DNA of 64,000 bases from Pseudomonadota bacterium (GTDB taxonomy: Bacteria; Chloroflexota; UBA6077; JAJPHF01): contig JAJPHF010000117.1 in NCBI GenBank assembly GCA_021325365.1, positions 1 through 64,000 of the forward strand, in the 5' to 3' direction. The notes beneath the pieces are model-generated. The model did not search any database and was not told where the DNA came from. It saw only the letters and a program-made list of their open reading frames with translations. Every line of letters starts with the position of its first letter. Position 1 is the stretch's first letter. Shown in pieces: positions 50,980-60,134 of this stretch. Made by a program: the position numbers and the translations under genes.

Positions 50980-51972
50980 ATGGGACGGTCGATGGACAGC
51001 ATCCGCGTCGAGCATCTGGTCAAGCGCTACGGCTCCCTCACGGCCGTGGACGGCATCTCGTTCACGGTCGCCGAGGGGGAGCTATTCGGCTTCCTCGGCC
51101 CGAACGGCGCCGGCAAGAGCACCACCATTCACATGCTCTGCACGCTGCTGCGGCCGACCGAGGGCCGCGCCTGGGTCGCCGGGCTCGACGTGGCCGCGGA
51201 GGCCACCCGCGTGCGCCGCGCCATCGGCCTCATCTTCCAGGACCCCAGTCTCGACGACCGGCTGACGGCGCTGGAGAACCTCGACTTCCACGCCCGCATC
51301 TACAACCTGCCGCGCGCCGTCTGGCGCGAGCGCAGCGAGCAGCTCTTGCGGATGGTCGACCTCTGGGACCGCCGCAACGACCTCGTGCGCACCTTCTCCG
51401 GCGGCATGAAGCGGCGCCTGGAGATCGCCCGCGGCCTGCTCCACCAGCCCGCGGTGTTCTTCCTCGACGAGCCGACCATCGGCCTCGACCCCCAGACCCG
51501 CGAGCACATCTGGCGCTACCTGCTCGACCTGCGGCGCCGCGAGGGCGTCACCCTCTTCCTCACGACGCACTACATGGACGAGGCCGAGCGCTGTGACCGC
51601 ATCGCCATCATCGACCACGGCCACATCGTGGCGCTCGACACGCCCGACGCGCTCAAGGCCGGCGTCGGCGGCGACGTGGTCACGCTGCGCACCGCCGATG
51701 CCGACCAGGCTGCGGCGAACCTCCAGGCGCGCTTCGGGCTGGCGCCCAGCCGCGAGGACGGCACGCTGCGCCTCGAAGTCCCTGGCGGCGAGCAGTTCAT
51801 CCCGCGCCTGGTGACCGAGCTGGGCGTGCCCATCCAGGCGATCAGCGTCCACCGCCCCACCCTCGAAGACGTGTTCCTGAAGCTCACCGGCAGCGCCATG
51901 CGCGACGAGGAGGGCGGCGCCTGGGACGCCTTCCGCGCCCGCATTCGCAGCGGCTGGAACCGCGGGAGGTAG
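50980..51972 (+). CDS. ABC exporter ATPase (DrrA-like)
   Basis: A 330-residue ATPase: Walker A GFLGPNGAGKSTTIHML (about 40), Q-loop LIFQDPSLDDRLTALENL, signature RTFSGGMKRRLEIARGLLHQ, Walker B AVFFLDEPTIGLDPQTREHI and H-loop LTTHYMDEAERCD. The DUF4162-type C-terminal domain ends ISVHRPTLEDVFLKLTG. Powers the permease encoded 4 bp downstream. ATG 50992 is an alternative start. TACAAT at 50936 may be its own -10 box. Confidence 0.92.
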   Translation: MGRSMDSIRVEHLVKRYGSLTAVDGISFTVAEGELFGFLGPNGAGKSTTIHMLCTLLRPTEGRAWVAGLDVAAEATRVRRAIGLIFQDPSLDDRLTALENLDFHARIYNLPRAVWRERSEQLLRMVDLWDRRNDLVRTFSGGMKRRLEIARGLLHQPAVFFLDEPTIGLDPQTREHIWRYLLDLRRREGVTLFLTTHYMDEAERCDRIAIIDHGHIVALDTPDALKAGVGGDVVTLRTADADQAAANLQARFGLAPSREDGTLRLEVPGGEQFIPRLVTELGVPIQAISVHRPTLEDVFLKLTGSAMRDEEGGAWDAFRARIRSGWNRGR

Positions 51973-51976
51973 CAGC

Positions 51977-52849
51977 ATGGCGACGACCGCCGCCCCCGAG
52001 ACCCGCCGCCTGGCGGCGCCCCGCGCCGGCGGCGAGCTATCCGCCGCGCTCAACGGCATCTACACGATGTGGTACCGCGACGTGCTGCGCTTCGGGCGCG
52101 ACCGCAGCCGCATCGTCGGCAGCCTGATGCAGCCGATCCTCTTCCTGATCGTCTTCGGCCTCGGCCTCTCGCCGGCGATCGGCTCGCTCGGCCGCGGCGG
52201 CGACCTGAGCTACGTCCAGTTCATCTTCCCCGGCATCATCACCATGGCCGTCCTGTTCACGGCCATCTTCTCGGCCATCTCGATCATCTGGGACCGCGAG
52301 TTCGGCTTCCTGCGCGAGGTGCTGGTCGCGCCGGTGCCCCGCTGGGCGGTGGCCGTGGGCAAGATGCTCGGTGGCAGCACCACCTCGATGGTGCAGGGCC
52401 TGCTGATCCTCGTGTTCGCGCCGCTGGTCGGCGTGCCGCTCACCCCGCTGACCTTTCTCGAGCTACTGCCGGCCGTGTTCATCACCGCCTGCGCGCTCAG
52501 CGCCCTCGGCCTGGTGATCGCCGCCCGCATGCGCAGCATGGAAGGCTTCCAGATGGTCATGAACTTCCTGCTGATGCCAATGTTCTTCCTCTCCGGCGCC
52601 GTGTTCCCGCTCGGCAACCTGCCCGCCTGGCTCGCCGTGCTCACGCGCGTCGACCCCGTCAGCTACGGCGTCGACGCCATCCGCCAGGTCGTGCTCAGCC
52701 AGGCCGGGGTGCCGCCCGCCGTGCTCGGCCAGCTCGGCATCAACCTCTTCGGCCACCCGACGAACGTGCTCGCCGACCTCGGCATCGTCGCGGCCTTCGC
52801 CGCGGTGATGATCGTCTTGGCCGTCCGCGCCTTCAGCGTGCAAGAGTAG
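51977..52849 (+). CDS. ABC exporter permease (DrrB-like, ABC2 family)
   Basis: A 290-residue six-span ABC2-type permease: MWYRDVLRFGRDRSRIVGSL, MQPILFLIVFGLGLS, SIIWDREFGFLREVLVAPVP (the coupling motif) and MVMNFLLMPMFFLSGAVFPL. With the ATPase it forms an efflux pump for drugs, lipids or a polymer. GGGAGG precedes the ATG. Confidence 0.9.
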   Translation: MATTAAPETRRLAAPRAGGELSAALNGIYTMWYRDVLRFGRDRSRIVGSLMQPILFLIVFGLGLSPAIGSLGRGGDLSYVQFIFPGIITMAVLFTAIFSAISIIWDREFGFLREVLVAPVPRWAVAVGKMLGGSTTSMVQGLLILVFAPLVGVPLTPLTFLELLPAVFITACALSALGLVIAARMRSMEGFQMVMNFLLMPMFFLSGAVFPLGNLPAWLAVLTRVDPVSYGVDAIRQVVLSQAGVPPAVLGQLGINLFGHPTNVLADLGIVAAFAAVMIVLAVRAFSVQE

Positions 52850-52877
52850 CCGATGCCGCCCGCCGGAGGCCGCGCCG

Positions 52878-52936
52878 CCCGGAGCGCGCGAAGCGGCCCG
52901 GCAGCCGACCTGCCGGGCCGCTTCGCGCGCTCCGGG
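52878..52936. terminator. Perfect 27-bp-stem hairpin after ABC operon
   Basis: Arms 52878-52904 and 52910-52936 are exact complements around CCGAC, 29 bp after the permease stop. Arm core GAGCGCGCGAAGCGGCCCGG. No U-tract. Confidence 0.7.
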
Positions 52937-52992
52937 GCAGTGCCCCGGGGCGCGCGTTACCTCGTACCGACTTCTACACTGGGGTTCCCATG

Positions 52993-53029
52993 CTCCCTCT
53001 CCCCTTGGGAGAGGGTTGGGGTGAGGGCG
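52993..53029. repeat. 37-bp REP-like unit, third copy
   Basis: Matches the units at 24689 and 24734 with two C-to-T changes, and shares the following CCCCGGTAC. Confidence 0.8.
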
Positions 53030-53067
53030 CCCCGGTACAGCGAACGCCGATAGCCGGCGATCTGCTG

Positions 53068-53592
53068 TTAGACGGCGCCGCGCTGCACCGGGCGCGTGAC
53101 CTCCGTGTCATACGCGCCGTTGCGGTTGAGGATGTTCTCCGCCTCGCCCTCGCGCCCCGTGGCGAACACGCTCACCAGCACGCTGCCGCCCTGGATCTCC
53201 TGCCCGTACCACTTCGCGCGCTCCTGCGACACGCCGAGGTCGGCGATCGCCCCGGTCACTGCGCCCACGCCCGCGCCCAGCGCCGCGCCGCCGATGGTAG
53301 TAGCCCAGATGCCCGCCGCGACGAACGGGCCGACGCCAGGGATCGAGAAGGCCGCCAGCCCGACCAGCCAGCCCGCGATCGCGCCCAGCACCCCGCCGGC
53401 GACAGCGCTGCCGCCCACGCCCAGGTCGGTCTTCTGGCCCTCCGTTCCTGTGAACGTCCGGTCCGGGTGGCGCATCAGCACGCCCACCGAGTCGGCGGCG
53501 AAGCCCGCGTCGCGCAGCGCGGTAACGGCGTTCTGCGCGTGCTCCTGGTCCCGGAACATCCCAAATACTACCATTTGGCCTGCGGTCTGCAT
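53068..53592 (-). CDS. General stress protein (GspM/YflT-like) with glycine-zipper
   Basis: A 174-residue protein. The N-terminal GSP17M-type domain reads VVFGMFRDQEHAQNAVTALR, then GFAADSVGVLMR. A glycine-rich hydrophobic middle (GGSAVAGGVLGAIAGWLVGL, then GGAALGAGVGAVTGAIADLG) resembles a membrane-inserting glycine zipper. The end holds KWYGQEIQGGSVLVSVFATG. Likely a membrane-associated stress protein. Confidence 0.8.
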   Translation of the reverse strand: MQTAGQMVVFGMFRDQEHAQNAVTALRDAGFAADSVGVLMRHPDRTFTGTEGQKTDLGVGGSAVAGGVLGAIAGWLVGLAAFSIPGVGPFVAAGIWATTIGGAALGAGVGAVTGAIADLGVSQERAKWYGQEIQGGSVLVSVFATGREGEAENILNRNGAYDTEVTRPVQRGAV

Positions 53593-53751
53593 CGTGGTGT
53601 CCTCCTGTCGGTCTGCGGCTGCCGTGATGCTAAGGGGCGCGGCGCGGTCGTCTGTCGTCGGGTGCCCTCCTCTCCCCGGGCGCCGGGCCGCCGGCCGGCT
53701 CCTGCGGCGCGGGGCCCGGGGCCTCGTTCGCTGCGAATGCGCCCGCGGGCC

Positions 53752-54144
53752 TTACGCTCCCAGACGATCGCCCACGCGGCGCGAGCCAAGCGCGCTCACG
53801 ATGCCCAGGACGAAGACGATGATGCCGAGGATGACGTTGTTCCAGAACGGCGTCGGCATCGCCATGGTGGCGAAGACAAACGCCGAGATGAACAGCCAGA
53901 TCCCGATCAGCACGTTGATCCAGCTCAGCCAGGGCGCGTCGTAGGCGCCCCCGGCCCGGATACCCGCCAGGATAGCGGCGATGATGCCGAAGATGACGTT
54001 GTTCCACATCATCGGCACGTCGGTGCGCGAGAAGCCCAACACCCATGGGGAGATGATGAGCCAGATGCCGGCGAGTACGTTGAGGCCGCTGGCCCACTGT
54101 ACTTGCGCGGCGCGTGCCATGGTGCGCGGCGGATTGGCGTGCAT
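53752..54144 (-). CDS. SPW-repeat membrane protein
   Basis: A 130-residue four-span protein with two SPW-type units: LNVLAGIWLIISPWVLGFS, WNNVIFGIIAAILAGIRA, then INVLIGIWLFISAFVFA and WNNVILGIIVFVLGIVSAL. The second unit has SAF in place of SPW. TAGGAGG precedes the ATG at 54144. Function unknown. Confidence 0.88.
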   Translation of the reverse strand: MHANPPRTMARAAQVQWASGLNVLAGIWLIISPWVLGFSRTDVPMMWNNVIFGIIAAILAGIRAGGAYDAPWLSWINVLIGIWLFISAFVFATMAMPTPFWNNVILGIIVFVLGIVSALGSRRVGDRLGA

Positions 54145-54479
54145 GGGGTGCCTCCTATGGGGTGAATGGTGCCGGATGCCTCCCGTTACTTCGGTCGTGG
54201 CAGTCCGTGTGCCACGACTCGACGCAATCGGCTGCGCGCCGCACTTATTGCAGATTTCTCACGATCCAGATCGCGGCGTAAACAGCCATTCGTATATAGA
54301 ACGCCGCCCGGTTGAGGGGATACTAAGTGTAGATGCCGTCATATGGCTCGAACAGGGTGCTCTGGAGTAGCGCGCCGCACCCACCCAGGCTGCCGCCGGC
54401 TTGTTAAAATCGGCTGGCGGTATCGTCAGCCGCCGCTGCCAGGGTGACGCGGCGCGCGGCCGACCCGAAAGGAGCGGCG
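54145..54479. other. Intergenic region with hairpin
   Basis: A 335-bp gap, locally AT-richer. GTCGTGGCA and TGCCACGAC (54194-54202, 54210-54218) form a 9-bp stem about 50 bp upstream of the SPW gene start. No gene supported. Confidence 0.45.
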
Positions 54480-54839
54480 ATGGCCCACGACACGGCGCCC
54501 GTGCCCAAGCGGATCACCTATGCGGACTTCGCGCGGGTCGACGTGCGGGTGGGCCGCATCGTGCAGGTGGACGAGTTCCCCGAGGCCCGGAAGCCCGCCT
54601 ACAAGCTGCGGATCGACTTCGGGCCGGAGATCGGCGTGAAGCGGTCGTCGGCGCAGATCACGACTTACGCCCGGGACGAGCTGCTCGGCAAGCAGGTCAT
54701 CGCCGTCGTCAACTTGCCGCCGCGCCAGATCGGGCCGTTCCTGTCCGAGGTGCTCACGCTCGGCCTGCCCGACGCCGGCGGCGCCGTGGTGCTGCTCACG
54801 CCCTCCCGCGACGTGCCCCTCGGCGGCAAGCTGTTCTGA
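54480..54839 (+). CDS. csaA: CsaA-like tRNA-binding-domain protein
   Basis: A 119-residue OB-fold protein of the tRNA_bind/CsaA family: ITYADFARVDVRVGRIVQVD, RKPAYKLRIDFGPEIGVKRS, SAQITTYARDELLGKQVIAV and the ending TPSRDVPLGGKLF. Family members bind tRNA or act as secretion-linked chaperones. AAAGGAG lies 7 bp before the ATG. Confidence 0.9.
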   Translation: MAHDTAPVPKRITYADFARVDVRVGRIVQVDEFPEARKPAYKLRIDFGPEIGVKRSSAQITTYARDELLGKQVIAVVNLPPRQIGPFLSEVLTLGLPDAGGAVVLLTPSRDVPLGGKLF

Positions 54840-54920
54840 GTGTCCGGCTGGAGCGGGTGTAGCGATTTGACTCCGTCAAACCGCCACACTCACTCCGATC
54901 ATCGTTCTTGCCGAGGTGTG

Positions 54921-55553
54921 ATGGACGACGGCGCGCAATTCTGGGACCGGCTCCTGGCGGCGCCCGCGCTGCCCTGGGGGCGCGCCGCCTCGCCGGCCGT
55001 CGAGCGGCTCGCCGCCCGACTCCCCGCGGGCGCGGCGGTGCTCGTGCCGGGCTGCGCCTATGGCCGCAACGCCCGGGCCCTCGCACGGCGCGGCTTCGCC
55101 GTGACCGCCTACGACTACGCGCCCGCCGCTATCGCGCGCGCCCGCGCCGAGTTTGCCGACCCGCGCGTGCGCTACCTCGTCGCGGAGGCCCACCACGTGC
55201 CCGCCGGCCGCTACGATGGCGTGTTCTGCCACTTCCTGCTGCACCTGTTCCCCGCCGCCGCGCGCCGCCGCCTGATCGCCGCACTCGCCGCCGCGCTCGC
55301 CCCGGGCGGGCTGCTCCTCGCCAGCGGCCTCTCGACGCGCTGCGCGTTCTACGGCGCCGGCGTCGAGCTAGAGCCCGACACCTGGTCCAATCCCGGCTGG
55401 GTGCCGATCCACTTCTACACGCCGGCGAGCCTGGCCGCCGAGCTAGCGCCCCTCGAGGTGCTCGACGTCGTCGCGGGCGACGAGCCGGAGGACAAGCCCG
55501 AGGGCCGCGTGCTCACCCCGGCCGTCTACGCGCTCGCGCGGCGGCCGACGTAG
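54921..55553 (+). CDS. SAM-dependent methyltransferase (class I)
   Basis: A 210-residue methyltransferase. Motif I AAVLVPGCAYGRNARALARR binds SAM; post-I acidic loop FAVTAYDYAPAAIARARAEF; motif IV region YDGVFCHFLLHLFP; LAPGGLLLASGLST near motif VI. The pattern resembles thiol/tellurite-type small methyltransferases. The ATG at 54921 has CGAGG upstream. Substrate unknown. Confidence 0.8.
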   Translation: MDDGAQFWDRLLAAPALPWGRAASPAVERLAARLPAGAAVLVPGCAYGRNARALARRGFAVTAYDYAPAAIARARAEFADPRVRYLVAEAHHVPAGRYDGVFCHFLLHLFPAAARRRLIAALAAALAPGGLLLASGLSTRCAFYGAGVELEPDTWSNPGWVPIHFYTPASLAAELAPLEVLDVVAGDEPEDKPEGRVLTPAVYALARRPT

Positions 55554-55643
55554 GCGCCGCGCCGGCGGCCCGCGGGCGGCTCCCGCCGGCGCGGCGACGG
55601 TAGCAGTTGGCGCGATTCTTGCAGCACCCTGGTCATCTTGCTC

Positions 55644-56111
55644 ATGGTGGTTGGCATGGCGCCGAACGTCTCGCCGAGCGCGTCGTCTGACGCGTCTGGC
55701 CGCGCCCTCCATCCCCCCGTGATGGTCGTCGAGGACGACGAGAGCTTGCGCGAGCTGCTGGCCCACTATCTCGGCCGGGAAGGCTACCCCGTCGAGCAAG
55801 CCGCCGACGGCGCGGCAGCCCTCCGGGCGCTCGAGCGCCGCCGCGCGCTGGGCGCCCCGCCGGGGCTGGTCCTGCTCGATCTGATGCTGCCGCGCGTCAG
55901 CGGGCTGGACGTGCTCGCCCACCTGAACGCCGCGGGCGCGGACGTGCCGGTCGTCGTGATGAGCGTCTACGACCACCTGTTGAGCAAGGCCGCCGCCGGC
56001 GCCCAGGGCGTCCTCATCAAGCCCTTCGACCTGGAGCAGTTGCTGCCCGTCGTGGCGCGCTACTGCGGAGCCGCCGGCGGCGATACGCGCCCGGCGCCAC
56101 GCCCAGCTTAG
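55644..56111 (+). CDS. Single-domain response regulator
   Basis: A 155-residue CheY-like receiver without an output domain: acidic pair VMVVEDDESLRELLAHYLGR, phosphoacceptor LVLLDLMLPRVSG, Ser switch VVVMSVYD and Lys in GVLIKPFDLEQL. The N-terminal 25 residues are Ser/Ala-rich. ATGs at 55644 and 55656 are both possible. No histidine kinase is adjacent. Confidence 0.85.
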   Translation: MVVGMAPNVSPSASSDASGRALHPPVMVVEDDESLRELLAHYLGREGYPVEQAADGAAALRALERRRALGAPPGLVLLDLMLPRVSGLDVLAHLNAAGADVPVVVMSVYDHLLSKAAAGAQGVLIKPFDLEQLLPVVARYCGAAGGDTRPAPRPA

Positions 56112-56166
56112 CGGATCCGAACGAGTCGGTCGACCGGCGAGGTAACGCCGATGCGCGCGGGAGCCG

Positions 56167-57087
56167 TCAGCCGATCGGGCCGACGCCGGGCACGAACTCG
56201 GCCACCACGCGGCCGATCGCGTAGCCGACCACCGCCGCCACCAGCCCGAAGCCCATGATCTCCAGGCCGCTCGTGAGCCAGAAGCGGTGCGTGAGCCGCG
56301 CCTTGGCCGCGCCGATCCCGAACAGCGTGAGCATCGCCAGCCCGATGGCCAGGACCAGCGACACGCCCGGCGGCAGGAAGAAGTACGGCAGCAGCGGCAC
56401 CAGCGCGCCGAGCGCGAACGACGAGCCGATATAGGCCGTGCTGACGAGCGGATGTGTCTCGTGCTCGGGGAAGAGCCCCAGCTCCTCCTCCATCATCACC
56501 TTCAGCCACACGTCGCGGTTCGACGTGATGTGCCGCACGATGCGGTCCAGCTCTGCGCCCTCGAAGCCCTTCGCGCGGTAGAGCTGGCGCACCTCCTCCG
56601 TCTCGTGCTCCGGCATCGTGGCCATCTCGTGGACTTCGCGGCGGATCTCGCTCTCGTAGAACTCGCGCTGCGCTTTCGTCGAGACGTACCCCCCGATCGC
56701 CATCGACACCGTGCCCGCGACCAGCGCCGCCAGCCCCGCCGCAATGATCGGCCCCGTCTCCTCGAACGCGCCGCTCACGCCCGCCACGAACCCCAGCTGG
56801 CTGATGAGCCCGTCGTTCATGCCGAAGACGATCTCGCGCAGCACGCGCCCCAGCGGCTCGTGCCAGCTCTCGCCCCGCAGGATCGCCGCGCCCCGCGTCT
56901 CGCGCTGCAAGTGTGCGGCCGCCAGCGCCTCGATCTCCGCCCGCAGCGGCCCCGGCACCGCATCCCCGCTCGCCGCGGCGTACTCCTCCGTGCTCACCTC
57001 GGCAGGCGACGGCCCGGCTACCGGGGGGGCGGCGCTCGCCGGTGGCGGCGCGGCGGATCGCTGGCGCTCGGATATCTGCTCGCTCAC
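56167..57087 (-). CDS. VIT1/CCC1-family metal transporter
   Basis: A 306-residue membrane protein of the vacuolar-iron-transporter family: IVFGMNDGLISQLGFVAGVS, GTVSMAIGGYVSTKAQREFY (the metal pore), a long cytosolic insert with acidic/His residues (EMATMPEHETEEVRQLYRAK, EEELGLFPEHE) as in the metal-binding domain, and three further spans. Likely Fe2+ or Mn2+ export. The first 50 residues are Pro/Ala-rich. Confidence 0.88.
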   Translation of the reverse strand: MSEQISERQRSAAPPPASAAPPVAGPSPAEVSTEEYAAASGDAVPGPLRAEIEALAAAHLQRETRGAAILRGESWHEPLGRVLREIVFGMNDGLISQLGFVAGVSGAFEETGPIIAAGLAALVAGTVSMAIGGYVSTKAQREFYESEIRREVHEMATMPEHETEEVRQLYRAKGFEGAELDRIVRHITSNRDVWLKVMMEEELGLFPEHETHPLVSTAYIGSSFALGALVPLLPYFFLPPGVSLVLAIGLAMLTLFGIGAAKARLTHRFWLTSGLEIMGFGLVAAVVGYAIGRVVAEFVPGVGPIG

Positions 57088-57185
57088 GTAGGCTATCCTA
57101 CACCGTGACGCCCGCGCCCGGACGTCGCGCGCCGGCTCAGCACTGTATCAAACCAAAGTATAGGCGCCCGGGCGCCCCCGCGCCG

Positions 57186-58877
57186 TCAGCGCACCGGCGA
57201 CAGGCGAAGGATGGGATAGGGGCGAATCACCGGAAAGCCGAAGTCGAGCGGACCGCCCACGCGCTCGACGAAGTAGCGGCCCTGGCTGAAGAAGTGCGGC
57301 CCGACCACGTGATCGTCCGCCATCAGCCAGCCGAACAGCAGCAGCCCGTGGCGGTCCATCGAGAAGAGCTGCGCGTCGTCGGGCGCCGACGGGTCCGGCA
57401 CCGCGTAGCTCAGCCGGTACACGCCCCCCGGCGGCGGCGGCCCCGCGGTACTCGCGTTCTGGCTCAGCACGATCTCCGCCCGCCCCAGGTACAGCCGGGC
57501 CACCGAGCCGGCATTCACCGCCACGTCCGGGTCGAGGAGGATCCGCATCCCCTCCCCGCCGTTCAGGCGCTCCGCCGCCTCCGCCCACTCCCTGAAGCCC
57601 AGCTTCATCGCGCCGTAGTCCACCAGCGTGATGAACGCCGCGTAGCCGCAGGCGCCCGCCACGAGCGCGACGCGCGCGACGCGCCAGGGAACGCGCCGGA
57701 TCGCGGCCGCGGCCAGGATCGTCCCGAACGGCAGCAAGAACAGCAGGTAATAGCTGTGCTTGTGGGCATACAGGTAGAACGCTGTGTAGCCGAGCAAGGG
57801 TACCAGCAGGTACAGCGTTCGCGGGCGCGGCCGCGCCAGCGCGACGATCGCGCCCGCCAGCATGAGGAGCGCGATCGGCGGGCCACACGCCCACCATGCT
57901 TCGCCGAGCAGCGCGAGCCATTGGGGCGCGCTCGAGGGCACCGTGGTCGCGCCCGCCGCGCCGCCGAACACCTCCCTCACGAAGTAGCCGTAGTCACGCA
58001 GCGCGTGGTAGCCATAGAACAGCCCCGACGGGAGGACGACGATGACGGCCGCGATCCACCGCCACGGATCGCGCAGCGGCCGCGCGCCGTGGACCAGCAC
58101 GTCCCACGCCGCGACCGCCAGGACCGCCACGCCGGCGAACAGCTTGGTGAAGACGGCCAGGCCAAACAGCGGGCCGGCGAGCAGCCGGTTGGCCACCGGC
58201 CGCTCGCGGTCGGCGCGGTAGTAGGCCACCATCGCCGCGATCGCCAGCAATAGGTACAGCGAATCGGTCTGAACGTTGCCCCCGGCGATCACGGCCACGG
58301 GCGCGGTCGCCATCAACGCCGCGGCGACGAGCCCCGTCTCCGCGTCGAACAGCTCGCGCCCGAGCGCCGCCACCGCCCCGACCAGCAGCACGCTGCTCAG
58401 CAACGCCACCACCCGAGCGATGAGTATCGCCGGACCGCCCGCCGCGAACGCGAGCGCCAGGACGTAGGGCAGCAGGGGCGGCGTCTCCAGGAAGACGCTC
58501 GACTGATCGGCCGTCGGCTGGAAGACCCAGCCCCGCAGAACATTTTGCGCGATGAGGATGTAGTGCGCCTCGTTGAAGCTGTGGAACCCCCCGATCGGCG
58601 CATCCAGGCCAGGCAGCCGCAGCAGCACGGCCACGGCCAGCACGGCCCCGAGTCCCACGCGCCACGCCCGCCGCGACCGCCCTCGCCCTGCCCCCGCCGC
58701 GGGGCTCGGCGCCACCGCTCGCCGCCGCCCGCGCTTGCCGTCCCGGCCGCCGCCGCCCCCATCGCGCCTGCCCCCGCGGCCGCCGCGGCGGCTAGTGTCC
58801 CGGCCGTCGCCCTCGCCGTGGGCGCGTGGGAGCCGGGTCCGCCCAGGCGTCTCCGCCGGTCGCTCGTCCGTTTTCAT
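57186..58877 (-). CDS. GT39/ArnT-type integral-membrane glycosyltransferase
   Basis: A 563-residue protein with a long Arg/Gly-rich cytosolic N-terminus (about 1-70) and some ten spans. The first loop carries the catalytic-type acidic motif GGFHSFNEAHYILIAQNVL; DQSSVFLETPPLLPYVLALA and AVIAGGNVQTDSLYLLLAIA match dolichyl-/undecaprenyl-phosphate-mannose-type transferases. It moves sugars from a lipid carrier to an extracytoplasmic acceptor. The acceptor is unknown. Confidence 0.85.
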   Translation of the reverse strand: MKTDERPAETPGRTRLPRAHGEGDGRDTSRRGGRGGRRDGGGGGRDGKRGRRRAVAPSPAAGAGRGRSRRAWRVGLGAVLAVAVLLRLPGLDAPIGGFHSFNEAHYILIAQNVLRGWVFQPTADQSSVFLETPPLLPYVLALAFAAGGPAILIARVVALLSSVLLVGAVAALGRELFDAETGLVAAALMATAPVAVIAGGNVQTDSLYLLLAIAAMVAYYRADRERPVANRLLAGPLFGLAVFTKLFAGVAVLAVAAWDVLVHGARPLRDPWRWIAAVIVVLPSGLFYGYHALRDYGYFVREVFGGAAGATTVPSSAPQWLALLGEAWWACGPPIALLMLAGAIVALARPRPRTLYLLVPLLGYTAFYLYAHKHSYYLLFLLPFGTILAAAAIRRVPWRVARVALVAGACGYAAFITLVDYGAMKLGFREWAEAAERLNGGEGMRILLDPDVAVNAGSVARLYLGRAEIVLSQNASTAGPPPPGGVYRLSYAVPDPSAPDDAQLFSMDRHGLLLFGWLMADDHVVGPHFFSQGRYFVERVGGPLDFGFPVIRPYPILRLSPVR

Positions 58878-59140
58878 CGCGCGCCCACCGCCGCCGGCTG
58901 CTCATCCATCTTCATCCCGCGCCCACCGCCTCCGCCTTCCACCGCCGCCTCGCGCTGCCTCTAGCGCCGGGCGCGCTGCGCTCGCGGGCCGCTTCGCGGC
59001 CATGCCTGGTATCCTACAACGCCGCGCCCGGGTCGTGCAGGCGCGCGCTATCGCCTTTGAGCCACCCTACTATGCGTCTATCCCCTCCTCTCCGCTGCGA
59101 TGACCCTGCTCACCAACTCCACGGGCGGCCCGGGTCGCAT

Positions 59141-59389
59141 CCCAACGTCATAGTGGCGAACGCCACCCACGACCCGCCGACGCCGCTCATTAGCGCGCTC
59201 TCCGTCTGGCTGCAGATCCCGGACGCGCGCCTGCTGATCGCGGACGTCGACGGCCATCAGAGTCTGACCCAGTCGCGCTGCGCGTACGAGGCCATCGCGC
59301 ACTTCCTGCACGACCCAACCTCGGTGTCGACGACGACTATCTGCCCCACTGATCCGTTCCGCAGCTACAGCGGTTTTCGCGGCCATTGA
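59141..59389 (+). pseudogene. TAP-like alpha/beta-hydrolase C-terminal stump
   Basis: The frame reads NVIVANATHDPPTPLISALS (catalytic Asp), IPDARLLIADVDGHQSLTQS (catalytic His) and RCAYEAIAHFLHD, then a stop. This is the C-terminal cap of TAP/SlpD-type secreted peptidases, normally about 500 residues. No nucleophile Ser domain is present upstream. Confidence 0.65.
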
Positions 59390-59441
59390 GCTACTATACG
59401 TCCGCCGCGCCGCTTATAGAAGAAACTCTCTGGGCACACCG

Positions 59442-60134
59442 TCACCCCGCCGACGCATTGGCGATAGGTCGCGGGCAGATGCCGCCGGGTTCAGTGGCGA
59501 GTTCGTAATGCCACATCTCGTTGGCATAGATCTGGCAGAGACCGTATCGATTGCCACGCTGACGCAGCCAGAGAGCGGCAGCCGTGGGGCCGATGTCGAC
59601 CGCTTTTCCGGTCACGTGGGTCGACTTCTCCGGGGTGTTCACCCATCTCCGCGCCTCGGCCTCGCTGCCATATTGCGCGATGGCGGCATTCAGGAGGGAC
59701 TGCTGGTACCGCACGCTGCGCCACCCCGAGGTAATCATCAGGTCCACACCATCGCGCGCGGCGTCGGTCGAAGCGTGCTGCACCGCCGCAAGCAGTTCGG
59801 GGGCGAGGTTGCCCACGGCGGGATAGTCGGTGGCGAACGGGGACAGCCCCTCGCCATCCGCGATGTAGCCGTCTGCCGCGGTGAGCCGGACTCGGCCCGC
59901 GCCGGGTTCGGGGGAGGCGGGCAGTCGCCTTGCGGCTGGTAACGGGGGTCTGGGCGGAGGCAGAACCCGGCCCGCGCCGCGTGCGGGGAAGGCGGGGGCG
60001 GGCATCGGCGTGGGGGTTGGCTCGACAGGAGGAGCAGCTGGCGTGGCCAGTGGCCTGCTCGCGCACGAAGTCAACAGTGCGAGCGCCAGCGTCGCGGCCG
60101 CAAGACCGCCGGCCGCCTTCAGGGTCTGTGTCAT
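59442..60134 (-). CDS. VanY-like M15 D-Ala-D-Ala carboxypeptidase lipoprotein
   Basis: A 230-residue lipoprotein (signal GLAAATLALALLTSCAS, lipobox LTSC) with a Pro-rich linker and an M15B domain. SGWRSVRYQQSLLNAAIAQY binds the substrate; zinc ligands are in KSTHVTGKAVDIGP (H-x6-D) and EMWHYELA (Glu, His). It trims terminal D-Ala from peptidoglycan stems. A truncated relative lies at the right window edge. Confidence 0.88.
   Translation of the reverse strand: MTQTLKAAGGLAAATLALALLTSCASRPLATPAAPPVEPTPTPMPAPAFPARGAGRVLPPPRPPLPAARRLPASPEPGAGRVRLTAADGYIADGEGLSPFATDYPAVGNLAPELLAAVQHASTDAARDGVDLMITSGWRSVRYQQSLLNAAIAQYGSEAEARRWVNTPEKSTHVTGKAVDIGPTAAALWLRQRGNRYGLCQIYANEMWHYELATEPGGICPRPIANASAG

Noticed and set aside
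58826..59140. N-terminal extension of the TAP-like stump
   Set aside because: It has no hydrolase motif and overlaps low-complexity GC sequence.
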